Assembly (NCBI GenBank): GCA_903813345.2
Contig: CAIIXF020000012.1
Location: 18,793,520-18,857,519, forward strand
DNA: 64,000 nt
From: Owenia fusiformis
Taxonomy: Eukaryota > Annelida > Polychaeta > Sabellida > Oweniidae
Direction of reading: 5' to 3'
The notes below the pieces were generated by a model, which saw only the letters and a program-made list of their open reading frames with translations, searched no databases and was not told the origin of the DNA. A program made the position numbers and the translations under genes. Of the stretch, positions 23,901 to 35,900 are shown piece by piece; the stretch's first letter is position 1; each line of letters begins with the position of its first letter.

Positions 23901-26900
23901 GTTTAGACAAGGGCAATTTACAAGAAGTCATTTGGCATTTTTATCATATGTAATACCAGAAAAAAATGGAAAATTGATATCAGATCATAATTTGAATTCT
24001 ATTGACTCCAGCTTTTCATCAATACGCATCAATGAAAACATGGTTAGAATTTAAATCAAACCAATAATCCAATAAAACCAAGATGCTTACTACGTACCAG
24101 CTATGCTTCCTTTCATAACATAGAATGCATTCAGCTTGGGATTGTCTTGAGCCCCCTAGAAAACAAAACAAAAAAATATATTCATCAACATGATTTGTTA
24201 TCATCAACCACAAATGGTATTCATGTGACAATATGGACAGATCAGTCTTTGTATTTTCAATTGCTGTTTTTGGAACTTGTGATTACATATTGGTCACCCA
24301 GCATAATTTAAAACTATGTAAGGAAGATAAATAGGATCGGTCAGTTTCCCCTACACATGTACAGTGTATGTTCAGTTTCAAACAAAATCAACATATTGGC
24401 TGGCAAGTAGATTAAATATTAACCCAGTCAAATTTTGGTGTTAACCAATGTATCCTTAGGGGAGACTTGCAAAAAACCTTGTCATTAGTATAGGAAGCAG
24501 GAAACTATTCATCCGTTAAACTAGAAATTTTAGATGCAAAAGCAAGCTCGTACCAAGAGAGTCTGTTGGTAAATTACTTGCTGCTTATGAAATCCCTTTG
24601 TGTTTTGTGGTAATTTTAGATGAATATAGCAAAACATAAAGATCTAAACACTTTGGTAATCAAAACACCCCTCAATATGAACACTTTCTCCCTGTCCCTT
24701 TTTGTAATATAATACGGACTACCTATAGATACATTGTTGACCACCTGTGTGAATCTTCCAACCACTTCTGTCTGGTACAAGTGGAGTTCAGATTAGATTG
24801 CTTTTACTGACAGAGAGTGTATTTATCTAGTGACAGTTTACTACTTACCTTTATTAAATGTATAGGAATAGATCCAGCTTTGATAGGAGATGATTTCCCG
24901 CTAATTGTAATTTTATTATTTTTTATTTTGAATGGAATGTATTCATCATGGGCGACACCACGTCCAACTTTGGAGTAAATATCCAGATTTTTTATAATGT
25001 TCTGCTCATTCAACTGCACATCAAATACCTGGAAACATATGTTAAATAAAATTTAGAATAAAAAACATCATTTAACGGTTAACATAAAACATTATACATA
25101 TATTGAGGGTCTAGTTACTGACTTTGACCTAAACTTTTTAAGGGAAGGCCCAGATTTTTTAAAAGTATATTTTCCTCACTTGAACAAAATTGAGGGGGAA
25201 ACCACCACACCACAGCTTCTCATTTTAAATATCAAATTTAAAAAACAGGAGAAAACAGGAAACTTCTTTTAAAAAACAGGAGGAAACAGGAGGTAAATGT
25301 CTTTTAAATGTGTGAAATGTTCAAATTCTCAAATGCGTGTTTTGTATTGCTTCCCTCGGGATCATTTCAAGTAAAACATGTTTGAGGTATTGCAACAATA
25401 GAAACATTCATAGCAGGTGGATAAACCACAGTATTAGTATTAATAGTATGTGACCATGTAATTACTGCCTTTCTCTTATTAGTATCATCTAAGGTTACAC
25501 TTGTAACATGCAATATTAATATGAGTTGTACAATGTATGTACATTTATATGCATCCGTAAAGAAAGTCATTGCTGCCATGTTTTTAAACTCACATCAGAG
25601 AAAAAAGGAATATTTTTAATGGCATACAAAGTATGCATAGTCTAATTTATGCAAACAAATCTCAAACTTAACTTAATTCAAAGGGTTTTAAGAGAAGGTA
25701 GAGAAGTAATAAATAGTGTGGCAATACAGAAATTTTTATGCAGTCTAATTAGTAAAGAACAAAATACCATAAACTAATAGTAGCCAAATGACAAAAGGGT
25801 ATTACAGGGTGGTCAAAAAAATGGAAACCCTGTCACCATTTTCCTCAAATCTTTGTCATTTTAGGATATTATTCCCAGATATTTGGCACATTTGTACACC
25901 ATTCAATTTTCGACTAGCATACCATATTTCATGACCATCTAATTGATAGTCACAATGTTACAGCACTTTAAACAACATGCCCCAGTGGCCACTTTTGCAC
26001 TTTCGGCAAACCTGCACCCATCATCCAAAATGTCCCTATTTAACTTCAACCTGTGGTGATACACTGAAAAAGAGTGTATGAGAATGACTTCAGGACAACT
26101 GCAGACCTAAAAAAGGAGATCATCTTTGTCATTCAGGCCATACCTGCTAAGAAATGTAGTCAGATCATTGACAACCTGTTCAGGTTTGCCAACAGCGTGA
26201 TAGTGGCCACACTGGGGCATCTTGTTCAAAGGGCTGTAACATTGTGACTATCAATCTGATGGTCATGAAATATAGTATGCTGGTAGGAAATTGAATGATG
26301 TACAAATGTGCCAAATATCAGGGAGTAATTTTCTAAAATGACAAAGATATGAGGAAAATGCAGGGTTTCCATTTTTTTGACCACCCTGTATAATAACCAA
26401 TATCTCATATAACAATAACCTCCCATTCTGATTTATTGGTTTCTCTTTGCCTGGGTGTCGACTAGGGTAGATCATTTTTTCAACTTTTCTCAGATCTTAG
26501 GGCTAATTTAAAGGTGCAACAAGTAGTGCAGAAGGGCCATTCAATGATCATGGATCAGTATCAAAATATATTTAAGTTTGGATATTCCATCAAGACTAAC
26601 ATCTATTTTTATTTTCTACAAAGAAACCCCCTAGATAATCATTATTTCAGATTCAAACATGACCGTGCTCTATTCGAATTTCTCAACCAATCAGAATGCA
26701 GCATAGCCAATATAGAATGTTCTCTAATTCTCCATAGATGCACGACCATGCTCTATTCAATCTGCAATTTGCATTGTTTTGAGTGACGTCACATCTCAGC
26801 TGCACATCTGGGGCTCTGTCCGGGGATAGCTGTTCTTTTTTACTCCCTCCGTAACTACTGTAACTATTTAAATTACTACTGTAACATGTTTGCATACACC

Positions 26901-29900
26901 GTATAAAATCTAAAATGGGGAGTAAAATAGAACAGCCCAAACAAATTCTAAAATTTTTCCGGCCAACTTCAGAATCTTGACAGCATGCGTATTCTTCCTT
27001 CATGCCCGTTCCACAGACACGGCTTTTACTAATTTTTATGTTTGAATCGGAATAAATAATGATAGGCCATTCAATATGGTGAAATTCAGCACTCGTTGGA
27101 CAGAATGTTAGTACAAATGCACTCACCTTCGGTTCGTGCTTTGTACAACATTCTGTCCAACTCGTGCTGAATTTCACCATATTGAATGGCCTATCATTAT
27201 TTATTCCTTAATTATATTCCTCTTGAAACATGGTGGATCTTAAAAATATAAAAGTGGACGTCCCCTTTTTAAAGCTTTGAACTGAATTTACACTTTTTAA
27301 TGCTGAAATTGATAGTTTATCCATACATTTTAAGAAAATAGGTATGTCGAAGAAGATGTTAAGCCAACTGTTGCCTTGATAGCTCAGAAAAAGTTAAAAT
27401 TTTCCTATTTTCTCGCTACAAGCCTTATTGCCCCTTTAAAGATGCATTATACCATAGGTTTCTCCCTCAGATAATCAACGATGTCCTATTGTTATTCCTC
27501 ATATAATATCTCACATACCATGGATATATCTTGAGAATAACTTTTGGGTATATTATTGCCAAAATACTGAAATAATCAACAGAACAACCAACCTCCAGAA
27601 TTAAACACAATCGATTACTCAGCTAGTGAGGGGGATCCCTGTTGAGTCACACAAGCGCCCACAGGCTCCTTGAACCAGGCAGCCAATTAGGATCATGATA
27701 AAAAAAATTCAACGACCAATCATATAACAGGAGGATTTTCCCGGTATATTCAAACTTCAGATTGAATTAATTGCCGCGAAAATAATTAGACCGGCCAGCA
27801 CAATCACAAAATCAACACTGAAAGCGGGGATTTGAGACTTCTTCTTTTGTTAGTGGTAGGTGAATATGTTGTGAAACTCAATATGCAAAAAGGTCCAGAG
27901 GGGTCTTGGTTGTACTATCCTATGACATAGTGCCTCTTTAAAGTAAATAATCACTAATATGCCCTAAACTTATAATAAAAAAATTTCAGCTCAATCTGTC
28001 AATGTTTAGACCCCCCCCCACTGCATTTTCTGACGCCAGTTCGATACTATGTTGAAAATCATCTTTGGAAAAAGTGATCCACCCTAGTGTTGACTCATCC
28101 TGAGATAGCAGAGGTTGTAGAATATATAATGCTCATCTCCCTACCTAATAAGACAAACCTTGTAAATCTTCATGTTTATTGCTCACTTTATTGAATATTT
28201 GAATTGGAAGATCTTCTATCCTTACCGTTATAAAAATTATCTAAATGCTGAGAAGGCGAACCCCTTGGCAAAAGTTGAACCTGTTTGACTGTACATGTAG
28301 TATAATCTTGTGTCTACCTTCCTCTCTTGACTTCACCTCTGTTCAGGATATCTGACTCAGAAATGTCTAGAACTAACAAAATCCTGACTTGAAGCACTCC
28401 TTAGCCAGAGAGTCAAAAATACTATTACTTATCAAAGCTCTATATAGACACCCTACCCCCTATAGCAATCGTGGAATAAAGATAGAACTCTTGGTATTTC
28501 AAGGATATCAGACAAACAATGCTTTTATGGACTAACAAAGAAAAATAAATATAAAATTATAAAAACTGTTGGCGTTTTGAGACAGAATATGTACTTTTGA
28601 GATTTATAGACATGACATGAGAAAATAGAAGGAATTATGGGCCAAAAATATGGTGATTAACAATTTTTTGAAAATGTCACTCCCTAGATTTCATTTTTTG
28701 TCCTTTGTTTCACCTTTAATTTCAAATTTTCACATAGCAGGGGTTTCACTAGAATTTCTCACAACAGGCTAATAAAAGAAAAGAACAGGCAAAATTAATG
28801 GAAATCATAAAACATAGAAAAGTTGAAAAGTCCCTAAAAACAACAGGCGATTTTGTGAAAACAATCGGTGAAAATCGCCTGTTGCCTGCTGCTAATGAAA
28901 CCCATGCATAGCATCATTGACCCAATTCACAATCAAATATCTGTTATCTCAATAATTAACTGATTGTACTTTAAACTAATGAAAATGGGGTGGTATATAA
29001 TTTCACTCTGATTAATATGGAATTACCAAACTAATCGAGAGTTTTTGCTTCGAGCAGTGTTTTCAGTAGGCTTGTCCAAAATTGCGTCCCTTGGACGTAA
29101 TGATTTTCAAAAAATGCGTCTCCCTTCAAAAAACTGCGTCCCTTGAAAAAATGTTCCCGGGAATTCAAAAGTCACGTTTTTACACTGGATGAAATAAATT
29201 GATGAAATTTTGTACCACTGCTTTTGCTATTTATCGGTCTGAATCAGCGTTCTTGCAAGTCTAGTATGTCATTGAATGATACAGATACCATCATAACTTA
29301 TATTCTCCCATTTAAAACACCTTTTCCTTGCGAATTTCGAAACAATTTGCTATTGATTTTGCTTTAGCATGTTTAGTTTAGGGGCAATCTGCGCGAGGTT
29401 CAACTTTTTAGTTCAGTTTCTTGCGCATATGCAGTCTCAAATAATGATCACGTGATCACACTTGACCAATTGAAAATGGTTTGAATCAGGTCTTAAGCTA
29501 CCGGCCAATCGTAGGACTCATACTGATTACTGCTCGGAAATCGAGTATTGTATAAATTTTTGTCCTATCACATGCCTCGTACTATTTCGATCAGAAATCA
29601 ACTTCCGGGAAGGAAATTTCGAAAGAAAATTTTATTTCTTTTAGAAATAGAATTTTCTTCAATTATTTATTGGATTCTGACGAAATAAAGAGACTGAAGG
29701 TAAGATCTTTATCAAATCATTCATCCAAAGTTGATTGTATGAGTATGGCTTGCAATGCGTCCACAAAACGCAATCACTTTTTATTTCCGGGTCCATGGAT
29801 TTTTCATTACGTTTTTGCAATACTTGGACGGCGTTATTGAAATAGCAGTTCGAGCCTAAAATTACATTTGAAATTCATAGTGAAATTCCTGTGTCCATGA

Positions 29901-32695
29901 GAAATTATTGAAAAACATGTATTTAACCATTTCCATACCAGAGTTTGTCGCAAATGGGCCCATCTGGCATTTATTTTGCACGTGGTGTAAATTTGAAAGA
30001 ACTCACAATAAATGCTACCCTTTGCATTCGTTTGACTTCACTTCTTAAAGAGAGCTTCGTCTTCACTCTTTCAAACTAAAATAAACCTGTGAACTCACCG
30101 CGCCAATCAGTGGTCGTCGGCCAAATTTGACCGACGTTCTATATATGGTCATTCCTTCTGACGTCATCGTTGAGCCCGGAATTGACCAATGACATGCGCA
30201 TATTTAATTAGAACGCATTTGGCGTATGTTTCTTCAAGCTCGCTGATTAGTGGAAGAAAGGTCAGCGCGTAGGTCAGAAGTGATTTATTACCCAAACTGT
30301 CACCGGTACCCGTCGTGGGGGCGGGACTACTAAACTGTAATATGGTCTCTACTAGGCAGAGTGTAGTTTAACTAGACTCTGCACGCAGGGTAAATAAATG
30401 CCCATTGGTGTTTATTAAGAGGGAAAAAGCATATTTCCAAGGGGGTTGGCTTTTATGAAGAGGGAAAATGGCTTTCCCAAGCCAGTAGGTGTTTCTAATA
30501 TTGAGGGAAATTCAGGGCTCTCACTACAAAATTATTAGGATGTGGTACTGATATGACAGTGACACATGAACAAAGTGACAAAGTGATTTATATGCGAGCA
30601 AGTGAGCCTAACACATAGGGGGAGGGGGGTGTATTTAGAGGACCTATATTTATTCAATTATTTTAACAAAAGTGCATCACCTATTTTGTGCCATCTTAGC
30701 AATGGTGAGGCCAGTTGCAATGTCAATCAATATAAATGTCATCATATAAGACTCACAGTTTAAGGGGCTATGGCCGTTATCTTTTATTCTTGTTTTCAAA
30801 ATGTTGCCTATTGTTCTCTTTTTATTTAAACTTCATGAATTTGCACAATCAAGTGGTACATTCTTCATGATATTGATATATGTTTTGTTTATCTGTTTAG
30901 GATTCCATATTATGAATTGAAAAAAGAAAGAACAATTTAGTATGAATTTCTGCACGTTTGGAAAAATGGTGCATAGTGAACCACACGTAGGCTTTCAACA
31001 TTTGTCTGATTCATTTAATAAATTGGACCGTTTTGATGTAAGAAATTCACTATTAGCATTTTTTCTTGACTGAAATTCTTCACTAAATTAAACTTGAATA
31101 GGTTGTGTTGTGATCATAAAAAGTTGAATAGGCTGTGGCGGGAGTTGATAAGACTGTGGCCTAGCGAGAGCCCTGATATCCCTGATGACTGATGTAGTAA
31201 ATTAATTTGCATAACCTTTAATCCACTGGACAATATGAGTGTCTCCAAGGCTTCATACCAGTGTAGGCATAATGTATTTGTCACGAGTTTGAGCTGAAAT
31301 TTCGCTAAAATGAAGTAAGGGTAATCTCCGCCAGGTTTGTTTGTCATGGTTAGCATTAAAGAGTGCTCAGAAGCAAATAATTCATGTACGCAAAATAATC
31401 TGATTGGTTTAAATTTTGCTGTGCATGCACACGATGTGTGCCATGGTTTTTTCTCATGATTTCGTTTCATTTCATGGAGTTTGAGTTTCAGTGCAACTTC
31501 CGCAAAAATGGTGGACCAATGACAGAATTAACAGGTAAAATCACTAAAAATTTTAAGAGAACTTTTTACCTATAATAGCAAAACTTTTGTTTTATTTGTG
31601 CATTCTATCTATCAGATAAGAGTCTCAGGGGTATGTAGGCAAATTCATTTTGGTAGGAGCACTCTGTTTAGTTTGAAAATGCACCCTTTATTATTCGGCC
31701 TTTATTATTTTGTATCAGCACTATATTACGGAGCCTACGAGCTCCACAACAAATAAATGGGTATTGCTTATCCCGTGCCAGGACTATAGTCCTGCGAACA
31801 TCTTATTCTTTTGCCCATACGATTACAACATGGGAGAATTCTCTACGCTTCTTACACTTAAGATACCTTTTTCAATAGATTCCTTGGTATTTTAGCATTC
31901 TTTTCGTGAAGTTGAATCCACAATTGTCTGGGTTTTTCGGCAGAACAAAGAAAATTTCCTTTTTGATCGCAATATTTGCGAGTAATATCTAACTCATTTC
32001 AACCGTCAAATTCTTCCATTTATTGGTACATCCGGGCAACTTGCGGGTCAGTCAAACGGGGAATCCCCTTTTAAATCCAACCGCCATCTTGGAAAGTGAT
32101 GGAATATCTCTCGATGAAAAAGAAAAATGTTCCCATTCTGCCGATATACCCAAACAATAGTGGATTCAACTACACGAAAAGAATGCTAAAATACCAAGGA
32201 ATCTATTGAAGTAGGTGTAAGGGGCGTAGATAATTCTCCCAAGTTGTAATCGTACTAGGCAAAAGAATGCGCTCGTTACAGGACTATAGTCCTGGTACGG
32301 GATAAGGTATTGCTGTTTCACACTTCACTTACTTTTTGATTATTTGCGGTGAACCACACCTCACAGAACTTCAGCACTAAGACATAATCTCCATCTTTAG
32401 GCGCAGGGAACTCATAACTGAAATCACTATGGTGATATCTTTCAGTTTGGTAGAGTATCATGTCAGGTGTTGGAGATCTCTGAATAACCAAACTCTTCCC
32501 ATAGTCTGAAGTTGTTCCTTCCCTGCTAGGGTCATCATCTTCTTGATAGTTTATTCCTAAAATGTCGGTATGGCTCCCTCCGCCGCAGTTCACCGCGTGT
32601 AGTACATCGCCAAGACCGATTGTCTCACCAAGAATCGATAGAATATATACCACACAAGGCAGTGAGTAATGTTTGATGCGATTTATCATTCGCAT
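20920..32695 (-). CDS. MLEC: malectin, ER carbohydrate-binding membrane protein, 4 exons, complete
   Basis: Minus-strand exons: 32333-32695, 24849-25028, 24098-24155 and 20920-21149, all GT-AG, giving 276 aa (vertebrate malectin ~292). An N-terminal signal sequence (~aa 1-27) is followed by the malectin lectin domain: GDVLHAVNCGG, SDYGKSLVIQRS, ILYQTERY, GDYVLVLKFCEVWF, FDVQLNEQNI, AHDEYIPFKI. The conserved DNPK in exon 3 carries the Asp of the sugar-binding site, and DVPKLPEI follows. Next come an acidic stretch (EEEEEDEEDQ, ~aa 216-225), a ProTyr-containing linker and a C-terminal membrane helix (~aa 255-273) ending LFCLCKL. Known role: it binds di-glucosylated high-mannose N-glycans in the ER and works with ribophorin I in quality control. 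The first in-frame ATG at 32695 is chosen as start; a second Met is two codons on. The start codon lies 206 bp from that of the divergent PEBP gene. Confidence 0.96.
21820..21848. repeat. 29-bp perfect palindrome (malectin intron 3)
   Basis: AGCGGGCAGATATA, a central G, then TATATCTGCCCGCT. A further AGCGGGCAGATATA copy lies ~35 bp upstream. It is part of a compositionally distinct block (21740-22010), probably a DNA-element remnant. Confidence 0.6.
22137..22271. repeat. 63-bp-arm hairpin (malectin intron 3)
   Basis: Arms 22137-22199 and 22209-22271 are near-complementary, including GGCCAATATAATATATCTAC and its reverse complement, around a 9-nt loop. It is probably the inner part of a palindromic MITE. 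Confidence 0.7.
22733..23560. mobile_element. MITE with 9-bp target duplication (malectin intron 3)
   Basis: Terminal inverted repeats begin TAGCCTTGCTCAAGTCGGT (left) and end ACCGACTTGGGCAAGGCTA (right). Complementarity continues inward through CTTATCTTGAT and the GCCTTGTAC block, about 60 bp. The direct repeat GTGTCTAAT flanks both sides (22724-22732 and 23561-23569). Length is 828 bp with no coding capacity. An 8-9 bp duplication suggests a hAT or Mutator-type source. Confidence 0.82.
25805..26388. mobile_element. palindromic Tc1/mariner-type MITE (malectin intron 1)
   Basis: The ends CAGGGTGGTCAAAAAAATGG and its reverse complement are flanked by TA on both sides. Arms of ~170 bp pair (for example GTCACAATGTTACAGC with its complement near 26225). 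The 584-bp element has no transposase frame. Confidence 0.82.
27049..27207. mobile_element. 159-bp palindrome (malectin intron 1)
   Basis: The left arm, GGAATAAATAATGATAGGCC followed by ATTCAATATGG, is mirrored by the right arm ending GGCCTATCATTATTTATTCC. The inner arms carry GTTGGACAGAATGTT and its complement. It is a small foldback or MITE core. Confidence 0.75.
30016..30392 (+). mobile_element. non-autonomous DNA element, copy 1, with 9-bp target duplication (malectin intron 1)
   Basis: Starts TACCCTTTGCA and ends GCACGCAGGGTA (imperfect inverted ends), flanked by AATAAATGC on both sides (30007-30015 and 30393-30401). A second, highly similar copy is at 41821-42191. It is GC-richer than its surroundings and has no coding frame; hAT-like by duplication size. 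Confidence 0.85.
31768..32305. mobile_element. foldback MITE, 8-bp target duplication, 27 bp from malectin exon 1
   Basis: Inverted arms of ~180 bp begin TTATCCCGTGCCAGGACTAT and end with the near complement CAGGACTATAGTCCTGGTAC, then GGGATAA. Both sides carry GGTATTGC (31760-31767 and 32306-32313). The arms include TGATTCCTTGG-like and TTTTAGCATTCTTTTCGTG blocks. It is hAT-like. Its right end is 27 bp from the splice donor of malectin exon 1. Confidence 0.85.
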
Positions 32696-32901
32696 TTTGA
32701 GCAAATCTTGGATAAATAATATAAAATTTACACGTTAAATTCGTGCCGACTAAGCAGGAAGTTTCAGCTGCGCAGGCGTGAGTTTACCTGAGTATATTGT
32801 AAAACGCAAACTTTCCAAATAAACGAAATTATGAATCATTAGAATTAGTTGTGTAACTTTGAGATTTCAATATTGAGCTCAAGCAGGGCGTAGTCTCCAG
32901 C
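32696..32901. promoter_or_regulatory. probable bidirectional promoter between malectin (-) and PEBP-like gene (+)
   Basis: Only 206 bp separate the two start codons. The interval has no clear TATA box at a plausible distance for either gene and is somewhat less AT-rich in its middle (AGGCGTGAGTTTACC, ~32774-32790). Both 5' UTRs and transcription starts must fit here unless non-coding exons exist elsewhere. Its role is inferred from gene position. Confidence 0.5.
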
Positions 32902-35900
32902 ATGTTTTCGACAATTTTAATTATATCCGCTGCAATAATTCATGGTAAGTTATTGACCATTGCATAATAACGCTTTGTAACTCACTAAGTAAAGAACAGC
33001 CACACATTATGATAGAGATCTATTCAGGTCATGAAGACCCAGCAGTAATGTCAGTGATGTTTAGCATTATAGCCAATTTTCAAAAAATGTGAGAATGACA
33101 GGATTAGACAGGATATTTACAGTTTACAGTCTCATTACATTACATTTACATTATGGAAACAATTCTACTGCACTAGTGCTGCACACTGCTCCCTTTCGTT
33201 ATGAAACAAACCCCCGGCTGAGGAAAAATAGAACCCCCCTTGGGGCGAAATCCTGGCTACGCCCCTGAGGGGATCTGCCTGTGTTTTGCACATTGAAGAC
33301 ATATTGATAGCGTAGCAGTTTCCCCATTTTTATTAAGTCACCACCAAAAAGTGGTGACATATTGTTTTTCACCACCAAAAAGTGGCGACATATTGTTATG
33401 GCCTCCAATTTTTTTTAACGCCGGATGGCGATCGACGATTGGTGATCGGCGATCAGCATCTGTAACAAATTCTTACAATTTCCAATAACTTAACAAATAC
33501 TATTTACTAGACTAACTTCAATTTTTTTCAAAATCATCTACATGTTTCCAGCTAGTTCAAATCTGTTGATAGATTTGACCTTTTCAAGGTCAAAAAAGGT
33601 CAAAAAGGTATTTTTCAACTTGCTTCAAATTGACCAATTTTTTTCAAATCATCTACAAGTTATCAGAAGTTCAAATCTGACTTGAGATTTGACCTTCAAT
33701 TACCTTCTCAAGTTCAAAAAAGATCAATTTTTTTTCAAATCAGGTACAAATTTTATTTTATTTTTTATCTATTTTTATTTCCATATAAAACCAATTACAA
33801 ATAACATAACCAGAATTAGCAACAGCAAAAACAATATTACATTTTCCTTTATCATCAGTTCATATTCAAATAAAAATTCTAAATTTGGATGGTTCCCTTT
33901 CTGAAATTTACTAATACATTGTGTTCAATACTTATTACAACATTTACTTCTTGGTCTCTAGTACCTAACATCTTTTCTGAAATTTACTAATTACATTGTG
34001 TTCAATACTTATTACTTCTTGGTCTCTAGTAATAACATCTTTTCTGATGTACAAATGTTAATCTGTCTAAGATTGATCTCATAATATTTTAAGCAAAAAG
34101 ATGGTGACATTTTGTCATGCTAATGCCTTGTTCATTGTTGCTGCCATCTTTACAATTCAACCTGTTTTTATGTCACTAAATACTTTTTTGTAGCAGCAGT
34201 TAGTGGTTGGCATCTGTACATAGCTAATCCCATCAGTTTGAAACACAATGGCCAAAATCCCATTAATTTGAAACCCTTTGCTTTAAATCTTATTACTGTA
34301 GTTTGAAATCAATGGTCAAAATTCCTTTAGTTTGAAACAAAATCCCATCAGTTTGAAACACAATGGTCAAATCCCATTAGTTTGAAACACAATGGTCAAA
34401 ATCCCATTAATTTGAAACCCTTTGCTTTAAATCTTATTACTGTAGTTTGAAATCAATAGTCAAAATTCCTTTAGTTTGAAACAAATGGTCAAAATCCCAT
34501 TAGTTTGAAACACAGAGGTCAAAATCCCATTAATTTGAAACCCTTTGCTTTAAATCTTATTACTGTAGTTTGAAATCAATGGTCAAAATTCCTTTAGTTT
34601 GAAAAAATGGTCAAAATCCCATTAGTTTGAAACACAGAGGTCAAAATCCCATTAATTTGAAACCCTTTGCTTTAAATCTTATTACTGTAGTTTGAAATCA
34701 ATGGTCAAAATTCCTTTAGTTTGAAACAAAATCCCATCAGTTTGAAACACAATGATCAAATCCCATTAGTTTGAAACACAATGGTCAAAATCCCATTAAT
34801 TTGAAACCCTTTGCTTTAAATCTTATTACTGTAGTTTGAAATCAATGGTCAAAATTCCTTTAGTTTGAAACAAATGGTCAAAATCCCATTATTTTGAAAC
34901 ACAATGGTCAAAATCCCATTAATTTGAAACACAATGGTCAAAATCCCATTAGTTTGAAACACTATGGTCAAAATCCCATTAATTTGAAACACAATGGTCA
35001 AAATCCCATTAATTTGAAATCCTTTGCTTTAAATCTTATTACTGTAGTTTGAAATCAATGGTCAAAATTCCTTTAGTTTGAAACAAAATGGTCAAAATCC
35101 CATTAGTTTGAAACACAATGGTCAAAATCCCATTAATTTGAAATCCTTTGCTTTAAATCTTATTACTGTAGTTTGAAATCAATGGTCAAAATTCCTTTAG
35201 TTTGGAACAGAATGGTCAAATCCCATTAGTTTGAAACACAATGGTCAAAATCCCATCAGTTTGAAACACAATGGTCAAATCCCATTAGTTTGAAACTGTA
35301 TGCATTAAATCTTATTACTGTAGTTTGAAATCAATGGTCAAAATTCCTTTAGTTTGAAACAAGATGGTCAAATCCCATTAGTTTGAAACAAAATGGTCAA
35401 AATCCCATCAGTTTGAAACCGTATGCTTTAAATATTATTACTGTACAGTAGTTTGAAATCAATGGTCAATGGTCAAATTCCTTTATTTTTAAACAAAATG
35501 GTTAAAATCCCATTAGTTTGAAACACAATGGCCAAATTCTGTTAGTTTGAAACGCAATTGTCAAAATCCCATTAGTTTGAAACACAATGGTCAAAATGCC
35601 AGTTTGAAACACAAATGCTTTGATAGAAATCTATGATCAAAATCCTATAGTTTGAAACACAGTGGTCCGAATCCCATTAGTTGAAAACCTTATGGTCCAA
35701 ATCCCATAATTTTAACCCAAAATCCATGAGTTTGAAACCCAATGGCCCAAATCCATTAGTTTGATCCATACGCTATATGGTCCAAATCCCATAGTTTGGA
35801 ACATTTGATTCAAATCCCATTAGTTTGAATCCTGATGATAAAGTCCAGATGCCAATAGTTTGAAACCCAGTGGCATGGTCCAAATCCCATTAGTTTGTAA

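Noticed and set aside
26683-27180. 165-codon minus-strand frame in malectin intron 1
   Set aside because: Overlaps a 159-bp palindrome and starts inside its arm; no recognisable domain.
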